Source: RBG-13-68-16 sp041494245
GTDB taxonomy: Bacteria > Acidobacteriota > Thermoanaerobaculia > Thermoanaerobaculales > Thermoanaerobaculaceae
Reading direction: 5' to 3'
NCBI GenBank assembly: GCA_041494245.1
Contig: JBGQAK010000006.1
Coordinates: 124,001 to 188,000, forward strand
Length of the DNA stretch: 64,000 nucleotides
Of this stretch, positions 51,362 through 59,862 are shown in pieces. Each line of letters starts with the position of its first letter. Within the stretch, counting starts at the first letter, position 1. Position numbers and translations under genes: made by a program. The notes below the pieces were generated by a model. The model searched no databases, was not told where the DNA came from, and saw only the letters and a program-made list of their open reading frames with translations.

Positions 51362-53302
51362 ATGGCAAAGCGTTTCCCCTACGTTGTGGGTCTGGTCCTC
51401 GCCCTCTGCTGGCCCGCGTTCGGCGGCGCGCAGCCGAGCCAATTCTCGCTGGAGCTCGGCTACCAGTGGCTCGATGTCTCCGGCAACAACAGCGTCTTCC
51501 GCACCCAACTCAACGAGAAACAGGGGCTGCAGCTGCGGTCGTTCTCGCTGACCAGCTTCGACAGCTCGACGGGCTCCAAGGCTTTCGATCGGCTGCGCAT
51601 CGACGCCGGGAACCTCGGCGCCAGTCCGCAGGGGTACTTCCGGCTCGAAGCGGGGCTCGCCCGCACCTATACCCTCCGTCTCCTCTACCGTCACTCCGAG
51701 ATCTACAGCGCGCTCCCCGACTTTGCGAACCCGCTGTTCTCGAGCGGGGTCCAGCTCAGTCAGCACACCTTCGACCGCTCGTCGGACAGCCTGAACCTGG
51801 ACGTGGAACTCATCCCCGGCCACGTCCTTACTCCGTTGTTCGGTTACAGCTGGATGCGGTACCAGGGTCCAGGGACCACCACGGTCAGCACCGGGCAGGA
51901 CGAGTTCCGCCTCACCTCCGATTTTACGGAAGTCACGCAAGAGGTGCAGGGGGGCGTCGGGTTCCACCTCGGCACGTTCTCCGGCACCGTGGTTCAGGGC
52001 TGGCGGATATTCGACTCCAGCGAGAAGGTCTCGCTGCTGTTGGGGGCCGGCGGCGGCAACAACGGTACGCCGGTGCTCGGCCGTGACATCACCCTCTCCA
52101 ACTACACGCGCTTGACCGACAGCGAAGGGACGTTCCCGATGACCAACGCCTACGTCAGCGCGATGCTGACGAGCGGCCTGCGCCTGGTGGGTTCCTTCGT
52201 GCGGGCGGACATGAGCTCGGCGACCGCTGACGTGGAGGCGGCCGCCGGGAGTCTGGCCTCCTTCAAGCTCTCCCGATTCTACACGGGGTTCACGGAGTCG
52301 GTGCGGGCGCGCTCCGAGAGCCTGAACTGGCGCGGAGAGGCCCGAGTCGAGTGGGAACCGACCGACGGCCTGCAGCTGCTGGCCGGCTACACCAAGAGGC
52401 ACCGCGACCAGGACGGCTGGGCCACCTTTGCCGACATGTTCGCCAACACCGTCAACTTTTCCGGCGCCGACCCGAAGGCCATCAACACGCTGCTGACTTC
52501 GAACACCGCCATGGAACGGGATGAGAACGTACTCGAACTCAAGGCGTCCACCCGCAATCTGGGCCCGCTGCAGCTGTGGGCAGGGTGGGGCAACTCCAAG
52601 CAGGACCTCACCGTGACACCCGACGCGGCCGAGATCGTGGTGCCCGGGGGGCAGGGTGGCCACTTCACACGCGACGTGAAGCTCTACTCGGCAGGGGCCA
52701 CGTTCACCGTCTCCGGCCTCAAGCTCGCATTCGACTGGAGGAAGGACGATGCCGACAACGCGATCGTGCGGACCGATTACCTCAATCAGGAGCGCTGGCG
52801 CGCGCGGCTGAGTTGGACCGCGGGCAAGTTCCTTAGGCTCGTGGGCACGGCGGAGAACATCAAGGGCGAGAACCCCACCGCTGGCGTCGACCGCGACGCC
52901 ACCACCAAGCACTGGGCGGGCGACCTTGAGGTGACACCGGTCAAAGACCTTGTCCTGCGCCTGGGTTACGGCACCTACCAGGTGGACAGCACGATCACGA
53001 TCCGCCAGCCGCAGGACTTCACCTTCGTGCCGTCGATCTACAGCGAGGACGGGACCTCCAGGGAGGCGGCCGCCAGCTACAGGTTCGGCAAAGGCGGTTT
53101 CGAGGCCGGGTTCTCGAAGTTCGAGAACACCGGCAGCATGGCGCTCACGCTCGACCGCACCTTCGCGCGCGCGGACTTCGACTTCACAAAAAAGTGGGGC
53201 GTGCTGGTTCAGTTCGAGAAGCGAAAGTACCAGGAGGATGCTCTTTCCATCGCCGACTACGACGCCAAGTGGTACGGCGTCTTCCTGCGCTGGCGCAACT
53301 AG
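51362..53302 (+). CDS. MtrB/PioB-family outer-membrane beta-barrel
   Basis: A 646-aa protein with signal peptide (YVVGLVLALCWPAFGGA) and regularly alternating aromatic/hydrophobic strands throughout, as in the 26-strand MtrB barrel. Segments such as FRLEAGLARTYTLRLLYRHS, PFDKLRI-like DRLRIDAGNL and the final KWYGVFLRWRN fit the family. MtrB encloses MtrA and docks MtrC. It starts 10 bp after the MtrA-like gene with an AGGAGACGAGCG leader. The mature chain has no cysteine, so the N-terminal CxxC of Shewanella MtrB is missing. Confidence 0.83.
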   Translation: MAKRFPYVVGLVLALCWPAFGGAQPSQFSLELGYQWLDVSGNNSVFRTQLNEKQGLQLRSFSLTSFDSSTGSKAFDRLRIDAGNLGASPQGYFRLEAGLARTYTLRLLYRHSEIYSALPDFANPLFSSGVQLSQHTFDRSSDSLNLDVELIPGHVLTPLFGYSWMRYQGPGTTTVSTGQDEFRLTSDFTEVTQEVQGGVGFHLGTFSGTVVQGWRIFDSSEKVSLLLGAGGGNNGTPVLGRDITLSNYTRLTDSEGTFPMTNAYVSAMLTSGLRLVGSFVRADMSSATADVEAAAGSLASFKLSRFYTGFTESVRARSESLNWRGEARVEWEPTDGLQLLAGYTKRHRDQDGWATFADMFANTVNFSGADPKAINTLLTSNTAMERDENVLELKASTRNLGPLQLWAGWGNSKQDLTVTPDAAEIVVPGGQGGHFTRDVKLYSAGATFTVSGLKLAFDWRKDDADNAIVRTDYLNQERWRARLSWTAGKFLRLVGTAENIKGENPTAGVDRDATTKHWAGDLEVTPVKDLVLRLGYGTYQVDSTITIRQPQDFTFVPSIYSEDGTSREAAASYRFGKGGFEAGFSKFENTGSMALTLDRTFARADFDFTKKWGVLVQFEKRKYQEDALSIADYDAKWYGVFLRWRN

Positions 53303-53429
53303 CCGCGGGGGCCGCCGGCCTCCCGACTTTCCCTGACCGCGCAGTTCGGGCTCCCCACCGGGAGCCTGGTTCTTTTCAGGCGCCCAGCATGGGCGTCGGC
53401 TTCCGGGTGCAAGTCCCGGAGGGAGAAGG

Positions 53430-53705
53430 TCGAACCGAACTTTCGCGAAGCGCAAGAGCGTCCTCGCGAAGAGCGGTCCGCAGGCCCCCCGAGAGCTCGC
53501 CGATGCCCTCCTCCAGTACGCGGAGCTCCTGCGCACCCACATCAGGAGGGAGAACAACGTGCTCTTCCCGATGGCGGACCGGGTGCTCTCCCGTGAGGAC
53601 CAGGAGGAGCTGGCACGGGCGTTCGACAACGTGGAGGCCGAAGAGATGGGCGAAGGGGTGCACGAGAGGTACCACCGGCTCGCCCATCGGCTCTCGTGCG
53701 CCTGA
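53430..53705 (+). pseudogene. C-terminal fragment of a hemerythrin-domain protein
   Basis: One frame reads ADALLQYAELLRTHIRRENN, then VLFPMADRVLSREDQEELAR and AEEMGEGVHERYHRLAHRLS before TGA at 53703. This is the second half of a hemerythrin-like HHE di-iron domain, with HxxxEN and HExYH ligands. The N-terminal half, with the first histidine, is missing, and the frame has no start before the internal ATG at 53571. It lies just after the MtrB-like gene. It looks like a 5'-deleted remnant. Confidence 0.6.
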
Positions 53706-53920
53706 GAGGTCAAGAGGTCGTGCCGCTCACGCGCCGCGCCCGTTGAGCCGCGGCGACCCCGGGGTAACCGACGCGCAGCCTCGGACCATCACCGACGACC
53801 ACCGCTCCCGCAGAGCTGAAGCCTCGCGCGACGAGGCGCGCTCGCGATATCAGCGATCGGTCGGAACCTTTCGGTGCATCGTGTTGTCTCACTTGTGCTT
53901 ATGATGATTTCTTGCGAGGC

Positions 53921-53962
53921 GTCCAGAAAGACTGGACAATTCCGTGACGCTTTCGCTAGAAT
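53921..53962 (+). promoter_or_regulatory. Promoter and palindromic operator for the 1003-aa cytochrome gene
   Basis: TGGACA (53933-53938) and TAGAAT (53957-53962), 18 bp apart, form a good sigma-70 promoter. The perfect inverted repeat GTCCAGAAAGACTGGAC (53921-53937) overlaps the -35 box, so a repressor bound there would block transcription. The start codon is 79 bp downstream. The interval 53706-53920 shows no gene. Confidence 0.5.
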
Positions 53963-54040
53963 CGTCACCCGAGATTCCCCGGGCGGTGGTCGTACCAGCT
54001 GGGGTGTCCGACGGATGACCGAAAAGGAGGGTCAACGAGC

Positions 54041-57000
54041 ATGAGAAACGCAGTGCACCAACTCAACAGGGGCCTGGCGATCGCTGTGGTCGTGTGCGGG
54101 CTGCTCGGGTTCGCGGCGACCGCTGCCATGGCCTCCAACCCGGTCGATGTGACGGTCGCCGTCACGGGCACGCCGGCGTTCGGCGCCACCGTCACGGCGA
54201 AGGCCACGATCACCATCAACGACAGCTCGGCGCTGCAGAGCATGAGCTGGGCGCAGACCGGTGGCGCGACCGCGACGCTGTCCGGGACCACGACCGACAC
54301 CGTCACGGCGGTCCTCGCGGGGAGGAGCGCGTACCGCGCGGCGCTCATCCATGCACTCAGCGAGCCGCCGATCACGGCGGCGCAGTATCCAGCTTACGTC
54401 CCACCTCCGCCGGCGGAGTTCCCCGGCGGGCTGCAGAATCGCTTCGGTGTGGTCGGGGTCAGCAACCTCGCCCTCGAGGAGGGCGGCGCCGTCACGCTGA
54501 CGGTCACCGTCAAGACCTCCTCCGGGACCTACACGGGGAAGGGCGTCATCGCGACGCCGCTGCCGTGGGGAACCAGCATCGGCGTGCGGAACGTGCCGGT
54601 TCTCATCCCGGTCATCGTGCACGGGAAGACTCAGGCATCGTACAACTGGGCGATGACCGTGCCGTCGGGCTCGAGCGCGACGTTGACCGATCCCACCTCC
54701 CAGAGCCCTGAGTTCACTCCGGACGTCCCGGGGACGTACACGCTCACCGTGACTGACCTGGCCGGCGGCTCGCCGGTCAGCATCCCGGTGTTTGCCGGCC
54801 TGTGGCGCGGGGTGATCGTGGGGCAGGACGCGAACAGCCACCCCAAGACCGATACCGCCTGCACCGGCTGCCATGCGGTCGGGACGACGCTCGATGTCTT
54901 CACTCCATGGGCGAAGTCTGGACATGCCGAGATCTTCACCCAGAACGTGAACACTCCCAACGGGCACTACGGCACGAGCTGCCTATCCTGCCACACCGTC
55001 GGGTACAACACGGGGGTGAGCAACAACGGCATCGACGATCAGTCCGACTGGACGGCGTTCCTCGCCACCAACCTCCTGACGCACGGCGACCCCACGAACT
55101 GGACGAACATCCTGGCCCAGTTCCCGAAGACCGCCAAGCTGGCCAACATCCAGTGCGAGAACTGCCACGGACCGCAGACCAGCGACGCCCACTTCAGGGG
55201 GGACCCGCGTGTGACGCTCTCGTCGGACGTGTGCGGCTCATGCCACGGCGAGCCGACGCGTCACGGCCGCTTCCAGCAGTGGCAGATCTCCGCCCACGCC
55301 AACTACGACGCCGCCGTCTCCGAGGGCATGACCGGCGGCTGCGCGGTCTGCCATACCGCCAACGGCTTCCTCGCGTGGGGAGATTCGGGCTACACCGCGT
55401 CGACCGTTGCGGTCACGTGGACCGCGGATCAGATCCACCCGCAGACCTGCCAGACCTGCCACGACCCACACGCGGTCGGCACGACCTCCGGTAGCCCGGC
55501 CACCGACGCGCCGATGCGCATCAGCGGCAGTACGCCGCTGCTGATGGCGGGGTTCACGGCCACCAACGTCGGGCGGGGCGCCATCTGCATGACCTGCCAC
55601 AACGGCCGCCGCGGCCTGCGCAACGACAGCAACTTCAAGGTCTCCGACGCCGCACGCGCGCCGCACGTCGGTCCTCAAGCGGACGTCGTGATGGGGCAGA
55701 ACTTCTACCTCGTCGACCTGGGCGCCCCGGGCTACCACGCTCGCGTGCAAGACACCTGCGTGACCTGCCACATGGCCAAGACCCCGCCACCTGCCGCACT
55801 CTCGAACGCCGGGGGCGGCACGAACCACACCTTCTACGCCTCCAAGGAAATCTGCTCAACCTGCCACGCCACCATCACGGCGGACGACGTGCAGGGCCCG
55901 GTCGAGGCCAAGCTCGAGACCCTCACGCAGGCCATCAACAAGGCCTTGTTCGACCTCGTCAAGGCGCAGCTCGCGCTCGGAAACAAGATCGATGTCGGCG
56001 GCCTGAAGACGCTGGCCAGCGCCGGCGATTTCACCAAGGTCGAGTTCGCCGAGTCGCACGGGTCCCAGGGGATGACGGTCACGCTGTCCGACGCCACCAC
56101 CGTGGGCCCGGTCGCCATGACCGCGGTCAAGGTCGTGCCGCCGACCGGCTCGCCGGTGTTGCTGTACACCGTCGCCGACCCGACGATTCCGAAGGCGGCA
56201 TGGAACATGCTGATGATCGAGAGCGACAAGAGCGAGGGCGTTCACAACCCCGGTCTCGTGAACCGCGTCCTCGACGTGTCGATCTACGCGCTCCAGCACC
56301 CGACCGGGACGGCGGGAGGCTACGTCGATCCGAGCATCGGCGGCGGACCCGGCAACAACGCCGGCGCGGTCTCTTGCACCACGTCGTACGTCTACTGGAC
56401 GGAGATCGCCACCCGGGCGCCGGGCTACGGCAGCAGCCAGTGGCGGACCGACATGGTCGCCTTGAACCTGGCCTCGAGCCCGGCCGCGCTGCGCTTCGTC
56501 CTCCACACGAGCACCGGCAACTTCGAGACCACCGGGACCGTGCCGGCATCCGGACAGGGGGTGTTCGCGGACATCGTTGGCACGCTCGGCGTCCAGACCA
56601 AGGGCGCGCTCGAGATCTGCTCCGACAAGCCCCTCCTGGTCAGCGGCCGGAACCTCAACCAGGGCGACCCGGGAACGTTCGGCCAGTTCATCGACGGTCA
56701 CGTCGGCAACCTCGGGATGTCCGCCGGGCAGTTCGCGCAGCTGATCGGGCTCCGTCAGCAGACAGGGAAGTACCGCACCAACATCGGCGTGGCGAACGGC
56801 GGCACAGCGGCCGCGCAGGTCGCCATCACGCTCTATGACAACACCGGCAGCACGCTGACGACGTACAACCTGACAATCCCGGCCGGGCAGGTGGTCCAGG
56901 ACCTCATCCCGTTCGAGGCACGCGCCAAGATGCCGGACGTCGGCTGGGGTTTTGCCACCGTGAAGGTCCTCTCCGGCTCCAACGTCATGACCTCGGCGTC

Positions 57001-57052
57001 GGTGGTGGATGCGGTCACCAACGACCCGAGCTACGTCCCGGCGAAGCGGTAG
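54041..57052 (+). CDS. Large secreted nonahaem cytochrome with beta-sandwich N- and C-terminal domains
   Basis: A 1003-aa exported protein with signal peptide (GLAIAVVVCGLLGFAATAAMA). Residues 30-260 are beta-rich Ig/PKD-like (VDVTVAVTGTPAFGATVTAK; PGTYTLTVTDLAGGSPVSI). The middle (275-620) has nine CxxCH haems: CTGCH, CLSCH, CENCH, CGSCH, CAVCH, CQTCH, CMTCH, CVTCH, CSTCH. The C-terminal 300 residues are haem-free, and the final domain (TNIGVANGGTAAAQVAITLYDN...ASVVDAVTNDPSYVPAKR) resembles a repeat domain of secreted Acidobacteriota proteins. It has its own promoter and terminator. Likely an extracellular or surface electron-transfer protein beside the MtrCAB-like conduit. No close family recognised. 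Confidence 0.75.
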   Translation: MRNAVHQLNRGLAIAVVVCGLLGFAATAAMASNPVDVTVAVTGTPAFGATVTAKATITINDSSALQSMSWAQTGGATATLSGTTTDTVTAVLAGRSAYRAALIHALSEPPITAAQYPAYVPPPPAEFPGGLQNRFGVVGVSNLALEEGGAVTLTVTVKTSSGTYTGKGVIATPLPWGTSIGVRNVPVLIPVIVHGKTQASYNWAMTVPSGSSATLTDPTSQSPEFTPDVPGTYTLTVTDLAGGSPVSIPVFAGLWRGVIVGQDANSHPKTDTACTGCHAVGTTLDVFTPWAKSGHAEIFTQNVNTPNGHYGTSCLSCHTVGYNTGVSNNGIDDQSDWTAFLATNLLTHGDPTNWTNILAQFPKTAKLANIQCENCHGPQTSDAHFRGDPRVTLSSDVCGSCHGEPTRHGRFQQWQISAHANYDAAVSEGMTGGCAVCHTANGFLAWGDSGYTASTVAVTWTADQIHPQTCQTCHDPHAVGTTSGSPATDAPMRISGSTPLLMAGFTATNVGRGAICMTCHNGRRGLRNDSNFKVSDAARAPHVGPQADVVMGQNFYLVDLGAPGYHARVQDTCVTCHMAKTPPPAALSNAGGGTNHTFYASKEICSTCHATITADDVQGPVEAKLETLTQAINKALFDLVKAQLALGNKIDVGGLKTLASAGDFTKVEFAESHGSQGMTVTLSDATTVGPVAMTAVKVVPPTGSPVLLYTVADPTIPKAAWNMLMIESDKSEGVHNPGLVNRVLDVSIYALQHPTGTAGGYVDPSIGGGPGNNAGAVSCTTSYVYWTEIATRAPGYGSSQWRTDMVALNLASSPAALRFVLHTSTGNFETTGTVPASGQGVFADIVGTLGVQTKGALEICSDKPLLVSGRNLNQGDPGTFGQFIDGHVGNLGMSAGQFAQLIGLRQQTGKYRTNIGVANGGTAAAQVAITLYDNTGSTLTTYNLTIPAGQVVQDLIPFEARAKMPDVGWGFATVKVLSGSNVMTSASVVDAVTNDPSYVPAKR

Positions 57053-57078
57053 CAGCAGTCCGCGGAAGCGGGAACCAC

Positions 57079-57110
57079 GGGCGGCAGCGCGAGCTGCCGC
57101 CCTTTTTTTT
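57079..57110 (+). terminator. Rho-independent terminator of the 1003-aa cytochrome gene
   Basis: Perfect 10-bp stem GGGCGGCAGC/GCTGCCGCCC, loop GCGA, then eight T residues, 27 bp after the stop codon. Confidence 0.95.
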
Positions 57111-57249
57111 GTGCCTCCGCCACGGGGGTCCGCCCCGCGGGAAAGCTGGAGCTGCTGTTCGGGCGACCGGGTGAAGCCTGGGGTGAAGGACACAGCGGGG
57201 AACCCTCATCAGCGGCGATCCGGCGCCGCCATCTATCCTGATCGGGGGC

Positions 57250-57278
57250 TTGACAATAATTAAGAGTAAGATCATCAT
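57250..57278 (+). promoter_or_regulatory. AT-rich promoter region of the Rrf2-cysK operon
   Basis: TTGACA (57250-57255) is followed after 17 bp by CATCAT (57273-57278), in an unusually AT-rich 35-bp island just before the Rrf2 start at 57286. A TCATAA at 57275 is another -10 candidate. Such AT-rich sites are typical Rrf2-family targets, so autoregulation is likely (inference). Confidence 0.5.
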
Positions 57279-57285
57279 AAACGTC

Positions 57286-57672
57286 ATGAACTCGAGCGAC
57301 GTCTACCGGCTGGAGGCGCTGCTGGAACTGGCGGGGGCGTACCCGGGATCGCTCACCGCGCGTGAGGTAGCTCGACGCCGCGACATTCCGGGCACATTCC
57401 TGGCCCGCCTCCTGGGGGAGTTGGCCCGCGACGAGGTCGTGGTCACCGCGCGCGGGCCCCGGGGGGGCGTCCGCCTCGGACCGCCGCCGGAGGAGATCCG
57501 CCTCGGGCCCGTGCTGCGCCCCGAGCCAGCGACGGAGATTGGGGGTGCGGCGGTGCGATGGCTCGCGGGCCGGCTCGCCGAGGCGCAGGCGCGCTCGGTC
57601 GCGCCGCTGAACCTCGCCGCTCTCCTGAAGGTGGAGAGGGCACACGAAGCGTCTCCCGGCTACGAGATCTAG
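57286..57672 (+). CDS. Rrf2-family transcriptional regulator (CymR-like context)
   Basis: A 128-aa protein with the Rrf2 winged helix: YRLEALLELAGAYPGSLTAREVARRRDIPGTFLARLLGELARDEVV (in blocks) then GPRGGVRLGPPPEEI. It has no cysteines, so it cannot hold an IscR-type Fe-S cluster; CymR, which senses the CysK-O-acetylserine state, is the better analogue. cysK begins 9 bp downstream. The ATG at 57286 is preferred to an upstream in-frame codon that would sit in the promoter. Confidence 0.85.
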   Translation: MNSSDVYRLEALLELAGAYPGSLTAREVARRRDIPGTFLARLLGELARDEVVVTARGPRGGVRLGPPPEEIRLGPVLRPEPATEIGGAAVRWLAGRLAEAQARSVAPLNLAALLKVERAHEASPGYEI

Positions 57673-57681
57673 GAGGATCGC

Positions 57682-58614
57682 ATGCGCATCGCAAAGGACA
57701 TCACCAAGCTCATCGGCAACACGCCGCTTGTGAAGTTGAATCGGGTCACCGAGGGGTGCGCCGCCACGGTGGCCGCGAAGCTGGAGTTCTTCAATCCAGC
57801 CCACTCCGTGAAGGACCGCATCGGCATATCGATGGTCGAGGCGATGGAGCGGGATGGGAAGCTCGTCCCGGGGAAGTCGGTGATCGTCGAGCCGACCTCG
57901 GGCAACACAGGCATCGCGCTCGCCATGGTGGCGGCGGCCAAGGGCTACCGGTGCGTGATCGCGATGCCCGAGAGCGTCTCGCTCGAGCGCCGCAAGGTGC
58001 TCAAGCTGCTCGGGGCCGAGCTGATCCTCACCCCCGCATCGGAGGGGATGAAGGGCGCCATCCGGCGCGCCGTCGAACTGGTGGCCGAGATCCCCGGAGC
58101 GGTGATGCCGCAGCAGTTCGAGAACCCCGCCAACCCGGCGATCCACGAGGCCACCACGGCGGAGGAGCTGTGGCGGGACACCGACGGGGGCATGGACATC
58201 TTCGTGGCCGGTGTCGGCACCGGCGGCACGCTCACCGGCGTGGGGAGGGTGTGGAAGGCGCGCAAGCCCGCGCTGCGCATCGTTGCGGTGGAGCCCGTGC
58301 ACTCCGCCGTGATCTCGGGCGGGCAGCCGGGGCCCCACAAGATCCAGGGGCTCGGCGCCGGCTTCATCCCCGCCAACCTGGACACCCGGTTCATCGACGA
58401 GGTGGTGCAGGTGAGCAACGACGAGTCGTTCGCCATGGCGCGCCGCCTGGCAAAGGAGGAGGGGATCCTCGGCGGCATCTCCTCGGGGGCGGCGGCGCAC
58501 GCCGCGCTCTCGGTCGCGCGCCGCCCGGAGAACGCCGGCAAGCTCGTAGTGTTTGTCGTCCCCTCGACCTCGGAGCGGTACATCTCCACCGACCTCTTCG
58601 CCGGCCTCGACTGA
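57682..58614 (+). CDS. cysK: Cysteine synthase (O-acetylserine sulfhydrylase)
   Basis: A 310-aa PLP enzyme that makes cysteine from O-acetylserine and sulfide. The PLP lysine is K44 in NPAHSVKDRIG. The VEPTSGNTGIALAMVAAAKGY substrate loop (cut), the phosphate loop VGTGGTLTGVG and the C-terminal GISSGAAAHAAL are standard for CysK. It follows the Rrf2 gene with an AGGAGG ribosome binding site and is probably controlled by it. Confidence 0.95.
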   Translation: MRIAKDITKLIGNTPLVKLNRVTEGCAATVAAKLEFFNPAHSVKDRIGISMVEAMERDGKLVPGKSVIVEPTSGNTGIALAMVAAAKGYRCVIAMPESVSLERRKVLKLLGAELILTPASEGMKGAIRRAVELVAEIPGAVMPQQFENPANPAIHEATTAEELWRDTDGGMDIFVAGVGTGGTLTGVGRVWKARKPALRIVAVEPVHSAVISGGQPGPHKIQGLGAGFIPANLDTRFIDEVVQVSNDESFAMARRLAKEEGILGGISSGAAAHAALSVARRPENAGKLVVFVVPSTSERYISTDLFAGLD

Positions 58615-58686
58615 GCGCGGTTCCAAGGGCGACAAAGAAACACCCCGAGCCCTCCGGCCGCGACACCGCCCTCCCACCCGGCCGCG

Positions 58687-59742
58687 CTACGGCAGGGGGA
58701 GGTCGGACCGCCCGGCGGACAGGTGGTCGAGCGGCTCGAAGTTGACGATCGCGGAGCGCGCGACGCCCGCCTGCGCGGCGAGCGCCACCGCGGTCGCGTC
58801 GAACGTCAGGTGGCGCGGGTGGTGGGCATCCGAGGCGAGCAGGAAGCGGCACCCGGCCTCCCGCGCGAGGCCGAGCAGCGTGGGATCGAGGTCCTGCCGG
58901 CGCGGGAAGCCGTTGACCTCGAGCAGCACCCCGGCGGCGGCAGCGGCCGCGAACACCACCTCCCAGTTGGCACGCACCCCCGCACGGCGCGCGAACAGCC
59001 GTCCGCGCGGATGCGCCAGCGCCCACACGCCCGGCTCCTCGAGCGCCCTCAGCAGGCGGCCGGTCTGGTCGCGACGCTCGGCGAGCTCCGTGTGGACGGC
59101 CGCCAGGAGCAGGACACCGGCGCGGGCCCCCCGCGGCACGTCCAGCCGCCCGTCCTCCAGGATCTCCACCTCGAGCCCCTGCATCAGCCACAGCTCCTCG
59201 CCGTGACGCCGGTTCCAACCCGCCACCGCCCGCCGCTGCAGCGCGACGCCCTCGTCGTCCAGCCCGTTCACGCACGCGAGGCCCCTGGTGTGGTCGGCCA
59301 CCACCGCCCACGCCGCGCCCCTGCGCACGCACGCGCGGGCCATCGCATCCAGCGTGGCGGCGCCGTCGGAGGCGCGCGTGTGCCAGTGCACGGCGCCGCG
59401 GAGCTGGCCGGGGTCCAGAGTGCGATGCTCCGCCACCACGCGGCTGGCCTCGGCGGCGGTGAGGAACCCCTCTCGGGTCGGGGTGCCGCGCAGGCGGTGC
59501 GGGCCGGCCAGTCGGTGCGCGGCGGCCGCCAGCGCGTCGCGCCCGCGGCACGCGCGCAGCATCGCCACCGTGGGAAGCACCTCGAGCGGGATGGTCTCGG
59601 GGAGCCGCCGCACGCCCTCCAGCTCGCGCGGGTGGTCGAAGACCGCGTACGCCGCCCGCAGCAGGCCCAGCTGCAGCTCTCCATGGGGGTGGCTCTCGGC
59701 GAGCACGAAGAGCGCCTCCGAAAGCTCCGCGTTGGTCACCAC
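58687..59742 (-). CDS. PHP-domain phosphoesterase (PolX C-terminal-like)
   Basis: A 351-aa protein. Residues 1-100 are helical (helix-hairpin-like LPETIPLEVLPTVAMLRACRG), and the rest is a PHP domain with metal ligands in GAVHWHTRASDGAATLDAMARACVRRG (cut), VVADHTRG, GLEVEIL, WALAHPRGR, LLEVNGFPRRQDLDP and LASDAHHPRHL. This is the layout of the C-terminal half of bacterial DNA polymerase X, without the polymerase. Possible roles are DNA 3'-end processing or histidinol-phosphatase-like activity. The start is GTG at 59742. It diverges from polA. Confidence 0.8.
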   Translation of the reverse strand: MVTNAELSEALFVLAESHPHGELQLGLLRAAYAVFDHPRELEGVRRLPETIPLEVLPTVAMLRACRGRDALAAAAHRLAGPHRLRGTPTREGFLTAAEASRVVAEHRTLDPGQLRGAVHWHTRASDGAATLDAMARACVRRGAAWAVVADHTRGLACVNGLDDEGVALQRRAVAGWNRRHGEELWLMQGLEVEILEDGRLDVPRGARAGVLLLAAVHTELAERRDQTGRLLRALEEPGVWALAHPRGRLFARRAGVRANWEVVFAAAAAAGVLLEVNGFPRRQDLDPTLLGLAREAGCRFLLASDAHHPRHLTFDATAVALAAQAGVARSAIVNFEPLDHLSAGRSDLPLP

Positions 59743-59862
59743 AAGCGGAGCCTACCCCATCCGAACGCAACCGTGCGGTGCCCGTTCGCAACGATCGCCA
59801 AGCGTTGCCCATGGCTCTCGCACGGTGCCTTGCCCTGGTCCGCCGCGTGCTATCGTTCGCCC

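Noticed and set aside
51176..53713. An 845-codon open frame antisense to the MtrB-like gene
   Set aside because: No signal peptide or domain is visible, and the plus strand carries a barrel in operon with cytochromes.
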